Shown one piece after another: positions 50,790 through 60,029 of a stretch of 64,000 bases of DNA. A model generated the notes under the pieces. That model was not told the origin of the DNA, searched no databases, and saw only the letters and a program-made list of their open reading frames with translations. Position 1 is the first letter of the stretch, and every line of letters begins with the position of its first letter. The translations under genes were made by a program, and so were the position numbers. The stretch is from Pseudomonas matsuisoli (GTDB lineage: Bacteria; Pseudomonadota; Gammaproteobacteria; Pseudomonadales; Pseudomonadaceae), in assembly GCF_014647635.1 (NCBI RefSeq), contig NZ_BMPO01000001.1, forward strand, positions 124,001 through 188,000, in the 5' to 3' direction.

Positions 50790-50817
50790 TTCTGCTTTAC
50801 GTTTTTGGAAGGCCGGC

Positions 50818-53800
50818 ATGAAGACAGTGAAAAGCGTGTGTCCCTATTGCGGTGTCGGCTGCGGCATCGTCATGGATGTGGAGAACGACCGCGTCGTGAA
50901 GGTCAGCGGGGACAAACAACATCCCAGCAACTTCGGCCGGCTCTGCACCAAGGGCAGCACCTGTCACCTGCCCATTGCCGATAGTGGTCGCATGGAGCAC
51001 GCCTATCTTCGCCGTGTGCGCGGTGGCGATCCTCTGCCCGTGGCTCTCGACGAAGCCATTTCGGAAACCGCGAATCGCCTGCGCGACATTCTCGACGAGC
51101 ACGGTGCGGACGCCATCGCGCTCTATGTGTCCGGGCAGATGTCGCTGGAAGCGCAATACCTTGCCAACAAGCTCGCAAAGGGTTTCATCGGCACCAATAA
51201 CATCGAATCCAACTCCCGGTTGTGCATGGCCAGCGCCGGTACTGGCTACAAGTTGTCGCTGGGTTCAGACGGCCCTCCCGGCGGCTACGACGACTTCGAT
51301 CACGCCGACCTGTTCTTCGTCAGCGGCGCCAACATGGCGGACTGTCACCCCATCCTTTACCTACGCATGATGGATCGTGTGAAAACCGGTGCACGGTTGA
51401 TCGTCGTCGACCCACGCCGTACTGCCACCGCCGACAAGGCCGACCTTTACCTGCCCATTCGACCCGGAACCGACCTTGCCCTACTCAACGGCCTGCTCCA
51501 TCTATTGCTGGAAAACGGCCACTGCGACGAAGACTTCATTGCTCGTCACACCGAAGGCTGGGAGGCGATGCCAGCCTTCCTTGCGGACTACACCCCCGCG
51601 AAAGTCGCCGCACTGACCGGGCTGGACAAAAGCGCTATCCGCCAGGCCGCGCAATGGATCGGCGAAGCCGGAGAATGGATGAGCTGCTGGACCATGGGCC
51701 TCAACCAGAGCACCCATGGCACCTGGAACACCAACGCGCTGTGCAACCTGCACCTCGCCACGGGCAAGATCTGCCGCACCGGCAGCGGCCCCTTCTCGCT
51801 GACCGGCCAACCCAACGCCATGGGCGGACGTGAAATGGGCTACATGGGCCCGGGCCTGCCCGGCCAGCGCTCGGTCCTGAACGAGACGGACCGCGCGTTC
51901 GTGGAGGCGGCCTGGAAGATTCCGGCGGGCACGCTGCACACCCGCCTGGGCAAAGGCACCGTTGCTATGTTCGAGAACATGCGAGCGGGGCTCATCAAAG
52001 CCTGCTGGATCATCTGCACCAACCCGGTCGCCAGCGTGTCGAACCGCGCCACAGTGATCGAAGCCTTGCAGACGGCCGAACTGGTAATCGCCCAGGACGC
52101 CTACCTCGACACCGAAACCAATCGCCATGCCGATGTGCTACTCCCCGCCGCATTGTGGGCCGAGGCGGACGGCGTGATGATCAACTCCGAGCGCAACATG
52201 ACGCTCGCCCCCCAAGCGGTAGCGCCACCGGGTGAGGCGTTAGCTGATTGGCAGCTCATCGCCAGGGTCGCCACCGCGATGGGCTTTCATGGCTTCGAAT
52301 ATGCGTCCGCTGCCGAGGTGTTCGAGGAGATCAAGGGTTTCTGGAACCCGGTGACGGGCTACGACATCCGCGGTGTCAGTCATTCGCGCCTGCGCGAGGC
52401 GCCCGTGCAGTGGCCGTCCGCGCCGGGCGACGAGTCAGTACGGCATCCAATCCGCTACCTCAACTCCGGTACCAGTCAGTTGTTGCGGCTGGAAGAAAAT
52501 GGCGCGACGCCGACGCTGAATTTCGCAACGGCGTCGGGCAAGGCGCAGTTCTTCCCTCGCCCGCACATGGACGCGAAGGAGCTACCTGATACGGACTTCC
52601 CGTTCCTGCTCAACACCGGCCGGCTCCAGCATCAATGGCACACGCTGACCAAGACCGGAAAGATCGCCACCCTCAACAAGCTCAACCCCAAGCCTTTTAT
52701 CGAAGTGCACCCGCAGGACGCGAACGCACTGAACGTGAAAACTGGCGAGTATCTGGAAGTGCGTTCGCGGCGTGGCCGTGCAGTGCTCCCCGTTCAGGTC
52801 AGCGACCGGGTTCAGCCGGGCAACGCGTTCGCGCCCTTTCACTGGAATGATCTCTACGGCGAAAACCTCGCCATCAACGCCATTACCAGTGACGCAGTCG
52901 ATCCGCTGTCACAGCAACCAGAACTGAAGGTGTGTGCGATCAGCCTGATGAAGGTGGAATTGCTCGAACATCAATTCCTGCCCACGACAATACCCCAGGA
53001 AGCAATCGCGACCACTCCGCTGCACGCCTTGGCCACGACACTCGACATTGCGGATGAGCCACGCCCCGTGCTCACCGCAGCCGAACGAACCTGGATGGCG
53101 GGCTTCATCGATGGTGCCCACGCGCGGCAGCTTCCTGGCATTCCGACCCTGCCGGCCACTGCGCCAATCGAGCCGGCAACCCGACTCTGGCTGGATGGAT
53201 TGCTTGCCGGACTGTATGCCGAGGCCATACCGCTCAAAGATGACGCACCGAGCATAGCCGTGCTCTGGGCCTCGCAAACCGGAAATGCGGAAGGACTTGC
53301 CGAACGCCTCGTCACCCATCTTGGTGCCGCAGGGCTCAACGCCCAGAGCCACTGCATGGCGGACTACCCTGTCGAACGTCTCGTGAACGCCGGCACGGTC
53401 CTGCTCCTCAGCAGTACCTTCGGTGACGGCGATGCGCCAGACAATGGGCAGGCATTTTGGGAATCGCTCAGCGCCAGCGCCTGTCGCCTGGACGGTTTGC
53501 GCTATGCCGTGCTCGCCCTCGGCGACAGTAGCTACGATGAATTCTGCCGTCATGGCGGCAATCTGCACGCGGCGTTCGCCGAGCGCGGTGCAGCGCCCCT
53601 ACTCGATTGCCAGCGCTGCGACGGCGATTTCGAAGGCCCGGCGCAAGGCTGGTTCGAGCGGCTGACAGCCGTTCTGGATCCCTCGATAACACGTTCCGCA
53701 AAACCGCTAGCAACCGGCGTCGACTCGCCGAAGAAAGGCATCTCGAAAGAGCGCCCTTTCGCTTCTCGGCTCGTCGGTAATCTTCGTCTGAACGCCAAAG

Positions 53801-54834
53801 GTTCACTCAAGGACACTCGCGCCTTCGCATTGCATCTGGACGGCACAGCGCTGACCTACGAGGCAGGCGATGCGCTGGGTATCTGGCCCCGTAACTGCCC
53901 CGATCTGGTCGATGAAATTCTTCAGAACGGTCGCCTCGACGGAGAGCGTTGCGTGAACGTGCCAAAGGTCGGCGACGTGTCGCTGCGTGAAGCGTTGAGC
54001 CGGCACTACGAAATTGCCCGGCCAAGCACGGACAGCCTTGCGCTGATCGCCGAGCGCAGTGGCAATGAAGAATTGCGCGCGCGCCTGAGTGATGCCGTCG
54101 GGCTGAAGGACTGGCTCTGGGGCCGACAGCTGGCGGACGTACTGCACACCTATCCCACAGAACTGGACGCCAACACTCTGCTCGCCAGCCTCAAGCCGTT
54201 GCAGCCTCGGCTCTACTCGATTTCATCCAGTGCCAAGGCCTACGCCGATCAGGTCCATCTGACCGTCTCGGCCGTGCGCTACGGCGCGCGCAAGGGTGTG
54301 GCGTCGACCTTCCTGGCCGATCGGGCAGAGTTCGATCCAGTCTCGATTTTCGTCCAGCCCACCCGTGATTTCCGTCCGCCAGAGGGTGATACACCGGTCA
54401 TCATGATCGGCCCAGGAACTGGCGTCGCGCCGTTCCGTGCATTTCTCCAGGAGCGTCGGGCGCGTGGCGATACGGGACGCAACTGGCTGTTCTTCGGCGA
54501 GCAACATGAAGCTTCGGATTTCTATTACCGCGACGAACTGCTGGGCTTTCACCATGACGGCCTGCTGACACACCTGAGCCTCGCCTTCTCCCGCGACCAG
54601 ACGCACAAGCTCTATGTTCAGGACCGCATCCGCGAACAGGGCAACGAACTCTGGCGTTGGCTGGACGCCGGCGCCCACCTCTATGTCTGCGGCGACGCGA
54701 CCCGCATGGCCAAGGACGTCGACAAGGCCCTGCGCGAAGCCATCAGCCTCCACGCAGGAGTCGACGAGACCCGCGCCGCCGAATACCTGCGCACGATGGC
54801 TCAGCAGAAGCGCTATGTACGGGATGTGTACTGA
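50818..54834 (+). CDS. nasA: Assimilatory nitrate reductase fused to CysJ-like NADPH flavoprotein
   Basis: 1338 residues. N-terminal molybdopterin reductase (about 1-770) with [4Fe-4S] cysteines 8, 11, 15 and 43 (CPYCGVGC...GRLC) and a molydopterin-binding C-terminal part (FIEVHPQDANALNVKTGEY). A flavodoxin domain (about 811-955; LWASQTGNAEG, STFGDGDAPDN, LGDSSYDEF) and a FAD/NADPH reductase module follow (about 980-1338; RLYSISSS, GPGTGVAPFRAF, YVCGDATRMAKDV). The fusion lets one protein carry electrons from NADPH to nitrate. ATG 50818 has GGAAGG upstream; the open frame extends 5' through the leader, but that part contains the promoter and terminator. Confidence 0.95.
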   Translation: MKTVKSVCPYCGVGCGIVMDVENDRVVKVSGDKQHPSNFGRLCTKGSTCHLPIADSGRMEHAYLRRVRGGDPLPVALDEAISETANRLRDILDEHGADAIALYVSGQMSLEAQYLANKLAKGFIGTNNIESNSRLCMASAGTGYKLSLGSDGPPGGYDDFDHADLFFVSGANMADCHPILYLRMMDRVKTGARLIVVDPRRTATADKADLYLPIRPGTDLALLNGLLHLLLENGHCDEDFIARHTEGWEAMPAFLADYTPAKVAALTGLDKSAIRQAAQWIGEAGEWMSCWTMGLNQSTHGTWNTNALCNLHLATGKICRTGSGPFSLTGQPNAMGGREMGYMGPGLPGQRSVLNETDRAFVEAAWKIPAGTLHTRLGKGTVAMFENMRAGLIKACWIICTNPVASVSNRATVIEALQTAELVIAQDAYLDTETNRHADVLLPAALWAEADGVMINSERNMTLAPQAVAPPGEALADWQLIARVATAMGFHGFEYASAAEVFEEIKGFWNPVTGYDIRGVSHSRLREAPVQWPSAPGDESVRHPIRYLNSGTSQLLRLEENGATPTLNFATASGKAQFFPRPHMDAKELPDTDFPFLLNTGRLQHQWHTLTKTGKIATLNKLNPKPFIEVHPQDANALNVKTGEYLEVRSRRGRAVLPVQVSDRVQPGNAFAPFHWNDLYGENLAINAITSDAVDPLSQQPELKVCAISLMKVELLEHQFLPTTIPQEAIATTPLHALATTLDIADEPRPVLTAAERTWMAGFIDGAHARQLPGIPTLPATAPIEPATRLWLDGLLAGLYAEAIPLKDDAPSIAVLWASQTGNAEGLAERLVTHLGAAGLNAQSHCMADYPVERLVNAGTVLLLSSTFGDGDAPDNGQAFWESLSASACRLDGLRYAVLALGDSSYDEFCRHGGNLHAAFAERGAAPLLDCQRCDGDFEGPAQGWFERLTAVLDPSITRSAKPLATGVDSPKKGISKERPFASRLVGNLRLNAKGSLKDTRAFALHLDGTALTYEAGDALGIWPRNCPDLVDEILQNGRLDGERCVNVPKVGDVSLREALSRHYEIARPSTDSLALIAERSGNEELRARLSDAVGLKDWLWGRQLADVLHTYPTELDANTLLASLKPLQPRLYSISSSAKAYADQVHLTVSAVRYGARKGVASTFLADRAEFDPVSIFVQPTRDFRPPEGDTPVIMIGPGTGVAPFRAFLQERRARGDTGRNWLFFGEQHEASDFYYRDELLGFHHDGLLTHLSLAFSRDQTHKLYVQDRIREQGNELWRWLDAGAHLYVCGDATRMAKDVDKALREAISLHAGVDETRAAEYLRTMAQQKRYVRDVY

Positions 54835-54888
54835 CACCGGCTACTGGACCACAACTTGCTACGATGGCCCTACCGTGAACCTTTAGCC

Positions 54889-56187
54889 ATGAATACAGAA
54901 GAAATGCCCGATACCCACATGCCGCCGGCGCTGCGCTTCATGCTCGCCGCGCGCCGTTGCGAACTGCAGGGGCTGGAAAGCCTCGCGCTCACCGGTGAGC
55001 TGGTAACGCTCATCAGCCAACTGGTGCACGCCCTGCAAAAAGAGCGCGGCTATTCGAACATTTATCTAGCCGGCTCGGATCCAGGTCGATTGCCCGCACT
55101 CGATGGGCATACGGCCGAAGCCCAGGCGATGGAGGTTCAGGTCCGCGAGTGCTTCGAACGCTTCGACCTGGACGCCGCCAGCGCTACCGACCGCGCTCGT
55201 CTGTTCAACCGTATCGCCTATGTACTCCACGGCCTGGACGATCTGCCCGGCTTACGTCGCCGTATTCGCGACCAGGCCCTTTCTTCAGCACAGGCCACTG
55301 TATTTTTCACCCGGCTGATCGGTGGGCTGCTGGCTGTGGTTTTCGAGGCGGCCGATACCGCTCTCGATCCCGTCATCACCCGCGCGCTGGTGGCGATGTT
55401 CAATTTCATGCAGGGCAAGGAGCTGGCAGGACAGGAACGCGCTGCGGGGGTCGCCGGGTTTTCCGCCGGCCATTTCACGCCCGAGCAGCTGGATCATGTC
55501 CGGCACTTGATCGAAGCGCAGGAGCGCTGCTTCGATGTCTTTACCCAATTCACCGATCGCACCGCTCAGGCGAACTGGCAGGCCCTGCAATACGGCGAGA
55601 CCATGGCGCAGATCGCGCAGTTGCGCCTGATGGCTCAACGTACGTCTGCCGAGGCTCAGGTCGCTCCATCGCTATGCGATGTCTGGTTCGATCTCAATAC
55701 CCAACGCATCGACGCGATGAAGGACATCGAGGCCCATCTCGCAAGCGACCTGCTCGATCGCTGCCAACAGGCAATCAAGGTCGCCAAGGCCGATCTCGAC
55801 AACCATCGATCATTGCTCAAGCGTCTGGCCGGCTTCGACAAGGCAAGCGGCCGCGCCGTGCTGTTCAATGTCCAGGGCAGCACGCTGGATGCAGGGCCGC
55901 AGGATGGGGTTGGCTCGCACCTCAACCGCTCCATTCTGGACCTCATGCAGGAACAGAACACTCGCTTGCAAAGCGTCAGCGACGAATTGCGAGAGGCACG
56001 CCAGACGCTCGACGAACGCCGCCTGGTCGAACGAGCGAAGAAAGCGTTGATGAAGGAGTACCACCTTTCCGAAAGCGATGCTTATACGCATCTGCAGAAT
56101 GCAGCCATGCAACGTGGCATGCGGTTGGTGGATGTGGCGAAGAGTGTGTTGGATCAGGTCGGGCGAAAAGGATCGGTGCGGGGGTGA
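54889..56187 (+). CDS. nasR: NIT-ANTAR nitrate/nitrite-responsive antiterminator (NasR type)
   Basis: 432 residues from ATG 54889. Residues about 25-285 are an all-helical NIT domain (nitrate/nitrite sensing; LQKERGYSNIYLAGSD is typical), and the last ~60 residues are an ANTAR RNA-binding domain (LDERRLVERAKKALMKEYHLSESDAYTHLQNAAMQRGM). In Klebsiella, NasR binds the nasF leader when nitrate or nitrite is present and prevents termination. Here it lies 55 bases after nasA, probably cotranscribed, and three leaders in this window carry matching hairpins. Most Pseudomonas instead use the NasS-NasT pair. Confidence 0.93.
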   Translation: MNTEEMPDTHMPPALRFMLAARRCELQGLESLALTGELVTLISQLVHALQKERGYSNIYLAGSDPGRLPALDGHTAEAQAMEVQVRECFERFDLDAASATDRARLFNRIAYVLHGLDDLPGLRRRIRDQALSSAQATVFFTRLIGGLLAVVFEAADTALDPVITRALVAMFNFMQGKELAGQERAAGVAGFSAGHFTPEQLDHVRHLIEAQERCFDVFTQFTDRTAQANWQALQYGETMAQIAQLRLMAQRTSAEAQVAPSLCDVWFDLNTQRIDAMKDIEAHLASDLLDRCQQAIKVAKADLDNHRSLLKRLAGFDKASGRAVLFNVQGSTLDAGPQDGVGSHLNRSILDLMQEQNTRLQSVSDELREARQTLDERRLVERAKKALMKEYHLSESDAYTHLQNAAMQRGMRLVDVAKSVLDQVGRKGSVRG

Positions 56188-56256
56188 GGTCTTTTTAGGG
56201 AGGCGATCGGATCGAGTTGTCTTGTGGTTTGGCTTCAGGGTGGTCAGTGCTTGATA

Positions 56257-56372
56257 GATCGCGGGCGGCTAAAGGGGATCCCTGCCCGGCCGCCCTTACA
56301 GGTACGGTGGATTGACCGCCTATTCATATGCGATCAGTAATTCCTGTAGGGGCGACTTTAGTCGCCCGCGAT
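56257..56372. repeat. REP-type inverted pair upstream of nrtA
   Basis: ATCGCGGGCGGCTAAAG...GCCGCCCTTACAGG and, inverted, CCTGTAGGGGCGACTTTAGTCGCCCGCGAT. It lies in a 390-base gap between nasR and the nrtA promoter that otherwise shows no gene. Confidence 0.72.
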
Positions 56373-56576
56373 TTCATAAACACCAAATCCCCTAACCCTG
56401 CCCCGCTCCCGAGCATCGCAAACGCTCCCCGCCCATCTTCTGTGCGCGAAATGGCTACGTATTCTAAGTGCCCCCTAGACGCTTCTCCTGCCTGATCACT
56501 CTACCCCATTGAATTACATAGCGAATCCTTTCTACCCATAGCGTTTTCGCTCCAAACGTTCTTCAAGCGCAAAGCC

Positions 56577-56592
56577 TGGCACACAAGCTGCT
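56577..56592 (+). promoter_or_regulatory. Sigma54 promoter of nrtABD
   Basis: TGGCACACAAGCTGCT: perfect TGGCAC, with GG and GC 10 bases apart. Predicted start near 56603. Confidence 0.8.
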
Positions 56593-56603
56593 ATTTCCCT
56601 TTT

Positions 56604-56657
56604 CGTGACGAAGCCACGCTTCGCCACCTACAACCAGATTCCAGGACAACGGCGTCC
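56604..56657 (+). promoter_or_regulatory. Dual-hairpin leader (ANTAR target) of nrtABD
   Basis: First hairpin CGTG-ACGAAGC-CACG (56604-56618; alternative pairing CGAAGC/GCTTCG possible). Second hairpin GGAC-AACGGC-GTCC (56644-56657), perfect 4-base stem and six-base loop with A1 and G4, overlapping the 5' arm of the terminator that follows. Confidence 0.68.
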
Positions 56658-56705
56658 ACTCTCGCTTCGGCCTAGCGCCAGCAGCGAGCGTGACGCCGTT
56701 TTTTT
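56648..56705 (+). terminator. Leader terminator upstream of nrtA
   Basis: Nine-base outer stem AACGGCGTC/GACGCCGTT (56648-56656/56692-56700), inner CTCGCT/AGCGAG, followed by seven T (to 56705), 25 bases before the nrtA ATG. Confidence 0.87.
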
Positions 56706-56730
56706 ATGCGCGCCTTTTGGGAGTACGACG

Positions 56731-58059
56731 ATGGACGAGAAGAAGACAGGCAAAGAGAAGTTGGCCAGCGAACCACGCCGGACGTTCATCAAACAAACAC
56801 TTGGCGTGCTTGGCGGTGCTGCCGTCATGGGCATGCTGCCACCGGGCATGAGTTCGGCCGTCTGGGCGGCTGGCTCCGACGCAGTGGAAACCACCAAGGC
56901 CAAGCTCGGCTTCATCCCTCTGACCGACGCCGCTCCGCTGTTCGTCGCAGACGAAAAAGGCTTCTTCGCCAAACACGGCATGACCGATGTAGAGGTCGTC
57001 AAGCAGTCTTCCTGGGGCACGACCCGCGACAACCTCGTGCTGGGCTCGGGCAGCGGCGGTATCGACGGCGCGCACATACTCTCGCCCATGCCGTACCTGA
57101 TCTCAGCCGGAAAGGTCACGACCAACAACACGCCATTACCGATGTATTTGCTGGCACGCCTCAACCTCAATGGCCAAGGCATTTCCATCAGTAACGAATT
57201 CAAGGACCTCACGCTCACGACGGACGCCTCCTCCTTCAAGAAGGCCATCGCCGACAAGGTAGCCTCCGGCAAGAAGGTGTCCGCCGCGATGACCTTCCCA
57301 GGCGGCACGCACGATCTGTGGATTCGCTACTGGATGGCTGCCGCGGGCATTGAGCCGAACAAGGACCTGCCCACCATCGTCGTCCCACCACCGCAGATGG
57401 TCGCGAACATGAAAGTCGGAAACATGGATGCCTTCTGCGTCGGCGAACCATGGAACGCCCAGCTCATCAACCAGAACATCGGCTACAGCGCGGTCACTAC
57501 GGGCGAGTTGTGGAAGAACCACCCGGAGAAGGCTTTCGGGATGCGCGCCGACTGGGTCGACGCCAACCCCAACGCAGCGAAGGCGCTTCTAAAGGCAATC
57601 ATGGAAGCGCAGATGTTCTGCGAGGACATGGCCAACAAGGAAGAAGTCGCGGAGATCTGCGCCAAGCGCCGCTGGATCGGTGCGCCCGCCAAGGACTTCC
57701 TCGCCCGCCTGCAAGGCACCTTCGACTTTGGCACGGGCCGTGTGGAGGAAAAGAGCCCGCACCTGATGCGTTTCTGGAGCGAACACGCGTCCTACCCGTT
57801 CCAGAGCCATGACCTGTGGTTCCTCACAGAGAACAAGCGCTGGGGCTATCTGCCAACCGACTTCGACAGCCAGGCTCTGGTTGCCAAGGTCAACCGCGAA
57901 GATATCTGGCGTGCCGCCGCCGGCGAGATGGGCCTGCCCGCAGAGCAGATTCCGACGTCCAAGTCTCGTGGCGTAGAGACCTTCTTCGATGGCAAGACCT
58001 TCGACCCGGAAAACCCGCAAGCCTATCTCGACAGCCTGTCCATCAAGGCACTCGCCTGA
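56731..58059 (+). CDS. nrtA: Nitrate ABC transporter substrate-binding protein
   Basis: 442 residues from ATG 56731 with GGGAG upstream; the longer open frame runs through the leader and is rejected. A twin-arginine export signal is visible (PRRTFIKQTLGVLGG, hydrophobic stretch, then VWAAG). The mature part is a CmpA/NrtA-type binding domain (LGFIPLTDAAPLFVADEKGFF, CVGEPWNAQ). Periplasmic nitrate/nitrite capture; equivalent to NasF of Klebsiella. Confidence 0.95.
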   Translation: MDEKKTGKEKLASEPRRTFIKQTLGVLGGAAVMGMLPPGMSSAVWAAGSDAVETTKAKLGFIPLTDAAPLFVADEKGFFAKHGMTDVEVVKQSSWGTTRDNLVLGSGSGGIDGAHILSPMPYLISAGKVTTNNTPLPMYLLARLNLNGQGISISNEFKDLTLTTDASSFKKAIADKVASGKKVSAAMTFPGGTHDLWIRYWMAAAGIEPNKDLPTIVVPPPQMVANMKVGNMDAFCVGEPWNAQLINQNIGYSAVTTGELWKNHPEKAFGMRADWVDANPNAAKALLKAIMEAQMFCEDMANKEEVAEICAKRRWIGAPAKDFLARLQGTFDFGTGRVEEKSPHLMRFWSEHASYPFQSHDLWFLTENKRWGYLPTDFDSQALVAKVNREDIWRAAAGEMGLPAEQIPTSKSRGVETFFDGKTFDPENPQAYLDSLSIKALA

Positions 58060-58074
58060 GAGGAGATCTGACCC

Positions 58075-58947
58075 ATGAATGCTCCCGCCAAGCCTCTCAA
58101 CGCCCCCGCCGCAGGGATATCCAAGACCGTGAAGCCACAGGCTTCGACGGGTTGGGCTAAGCGCCTGGGCAAAGATCTCGTACAGAAAGTCCTGCCACCG
58201 CTGGTCATTACGGCCTTCCTGCTGGTGGTCTGGCAGATGCTGTGCAGCGGCACTAACGCCTCGCTGCCACCGCCGAGCCAAGTGCTGGAGGACACCTGGG
58301 AGCTGATCGTCGATCCGTTCTATGACAACGGCGGTACCGACGTCGGCATGGCCTGGCAACTCCTGGCCAGCCTCGAACGCGTGGCCTACGGATACCTGAT
58401 GGCCGCGGTCGCGGGGATCGCGCTCGGCGTGCTGGTCGGCCAGTCGACCTGGGCCATGCGCGGCCTCGACCCGCTGTTCCAGATCCTGCGGACCGTACCA
58501 CCACTCGCCTGGCTACCACTGTCGTTGGCGGGCTTCAAAGACAGCCACCCTTCAGCGCTGTTTGTGATTTTCATCACGGCTATCTGGCCGATCATCATCA
58601 ACACCTCGGTGGGCATCCGGAACATTCCGGACGACTACCGCAACGTTGCCAAGGTGCTGCGCCTGAACGGCTGGGAATATTTCCAGAAGATCATGCTGCC
58701 GGCCGCTGCGCCCTACATTTTCTCTGGCTTGCGGATCGGCGTCGGTCTGTCGTGGCTCGCCATCATCGCAGCGGAAATGCTCATCGGCGGCGTCGGCATC
58801 GGCTTCTTCATCTGGGATGCGTGGAACGCCTCGCGCATCAGCGACATCATCCTCGCGCTGGTCTACGTCGGTCTGGTCGGTTTCATCCTCGACCGTATCG
58901 TCGCATTCATTGGCCATCGTGTTACTCGCGGCACGTCAGCAGGTTAA
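58075..58947 (+). CDS. nrtB: Nitrate ABC transporter permease
   Basis: 290 residues, BPD_transp_1 fold with about six membrane segments. The EAA-like loop GWEYFQKIMLPAAAPYIFSGLRIGVG is the ATPase contact. A long N-terminal cytoplasmic tail (about 1-40) precedes the first segment. 15 bases after nrtA, AGGAG upstream. Equivalent to NasE. Confidence 0.95.
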   Translation: MNAPAKPLNAPAAGISKTVKPQASTGWAKRLGKDLVQKVLPPLVITAFLLVVWQMLCSGTNASLPPPSQVLEDTWELIVDPFYDNGGTDVGMAWQLLASLERVAYGYLMAAVAGIALGVLVGQSTWAMRGLDPLFQILRTVPPLAWLPLSLAGFKDSHPSALFVIFITAIWPIIINTSVGIRNIPDDYRNVAKVLRLNGWEYFQKIMLPAAAPYIFSGLRIGVGLSWLAIIAAEMLIGGVGIGFFIWDAWNASRISDIILALVYVGLVGFILDRIVAFIGHRVTRGTSAG

Positions 58948-58957
58948 GGAGAACGAT

Positions 58958-59803
58958 ATGAGCAGCTACCTCAGCATCGAAAACATCGACAAGCGTTTCG
59001 AACGCAACGGCCTCTCCTCCCACGTGCTGGCGGACGTCAATCTGCAAGTCGCGCGTGGCGAGTACATTTCCATCATTGGTCACTCTGGCTGCGGCAAGTC
59101 CACCGTCCTGAACATCGTTGCAGGCCTGATCGATTCCACCAATGGCGCGGTGATTCTCGATGGCAAGGAAGTCAAAGGCCCCGGCCCGGACCGCAGCCTG
59201 GTGTTTCAGAATCACTCGCTGCTGCCCTGGCTGACCGTCTACGAAAACGTCGCCCTGGCGGTGGACAAGGTGTTCAAACACGGCAAGAGCAAGGCCGAGC
59301 GCCAGGAGTGGACACTGCGCCACCTGGACATGGTCGGCATGAGCCACGCCCTGAACAAACGGCCCAGTGAAATTTCCGGCGGCATGAAGCAGCGTGTGGG
59401 TATCGCCCGCGCCCTGGCGATGGAGCCCAAGGTGCTATTGCTGGATGAACCCTTCGGTGCCCTCGACGCCCTGACCCGAGCCCACCTGCAGGACGAGGTG
59501 ATGCGCATCCAGAGCGAATTGCACAACACGGTGATGATGATCACCCACGATGTCGACGAAGCCGTACTGCTCTCCGACCGCATCGTCATGATGACCAACG
59601 GCCCCGCTGCCACCATCGGCGAGATTCTCGATATCGATCTGCCCCGCCCTCGCGACCGTATCGCCCTGGCCAATGACGCTCGCTACAACGGGTATCGTCA
59701 GGCGGTGTTGAGCTTCCTGTACGAAAAGCAACGCAAGGTCGAGGACATCGGTCAGCATCGTGCGCGCGGGCAGGAGTCTGCCTCGGTCAAGAAGCAGGCG
59801 TGA
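58958..59803 (+). CDS. nrtD: Nitrate ABC transporter ATP-binding protein
   Basis: 281 residues from ATG 58958 with AAGGAG upstream, 10 bases after nrtB. Walker A GHSGCGKST, Q-loop FQNHSLLPWL, signature EISGGMKQR, Walker B VLLLDEPFGALD. It lacks the C-terminal binding domain of cyanobacterial NrtC, so it is NrtD/NasD-like. Completes the importer. Confidence 0.95.
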   Translation: MSSYLSIENIDKRFERNGLSSHVLADVNLQVARGEYISIIGHSGCGKSTVLNIVAGLIDSTNGAVILDGKEVKGPGPDRSLVFQNHSLLPWLTVYENVALAVDKVFKHGKSKAERQEWTLRHLDMVGMSHALNKRPSEISGGMKQRVGIARALAMEPKVLLLDEPFGALDALTRAHLQDEVMRIQSELHNTVMMITHDVDEAVLLSDRIVMMTNGPAATIGEILDIDLPRPRDRIALANDARYNGYRQAVLSFLYEKQRKVEDIGQHRARGQESASVKKQA

Positions 59804-59837
59804 CGTGTATCCAGCTAACTGGGCACTGAATGGCTGG

Positions 59838-59940
59838 CTTCGCAAGGCGGCTGAAGCCGCCCCTACCAAGGCGTTGCAAGCGCAGAATTCCGGACAAATC
59901 GAAATTCTGTAGGGGCGGCCGAGCGGCGATCGCTAGCGCT
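59838..59940. repeat. REP-type inverted pair after nrtD
   Basis: GCGGCTGAAGCCGCCCCTAC and, 40 bases on, CTGTAGGGGCGGCCGAGCGGCGATCGC. Confidence 0.72.
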
Positions 59941-60029
59941 GAGCACGTAAGCTGGCGCATCTCCCTCCGACAGCTCTCCCGCCCCAATGGTCTATGCTGG
60001 ACATCCCGATCCGACCCACCGAGGGAAAC

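Noticed and set aside
50638-50817. 60-codon N-terminal extension of the nitrate reductase
   Set aside because: The stretch contains a sigma54 promoter, leader hairpins and a terminator; the family N-terminus begins at 50818 with a good ribosome site.
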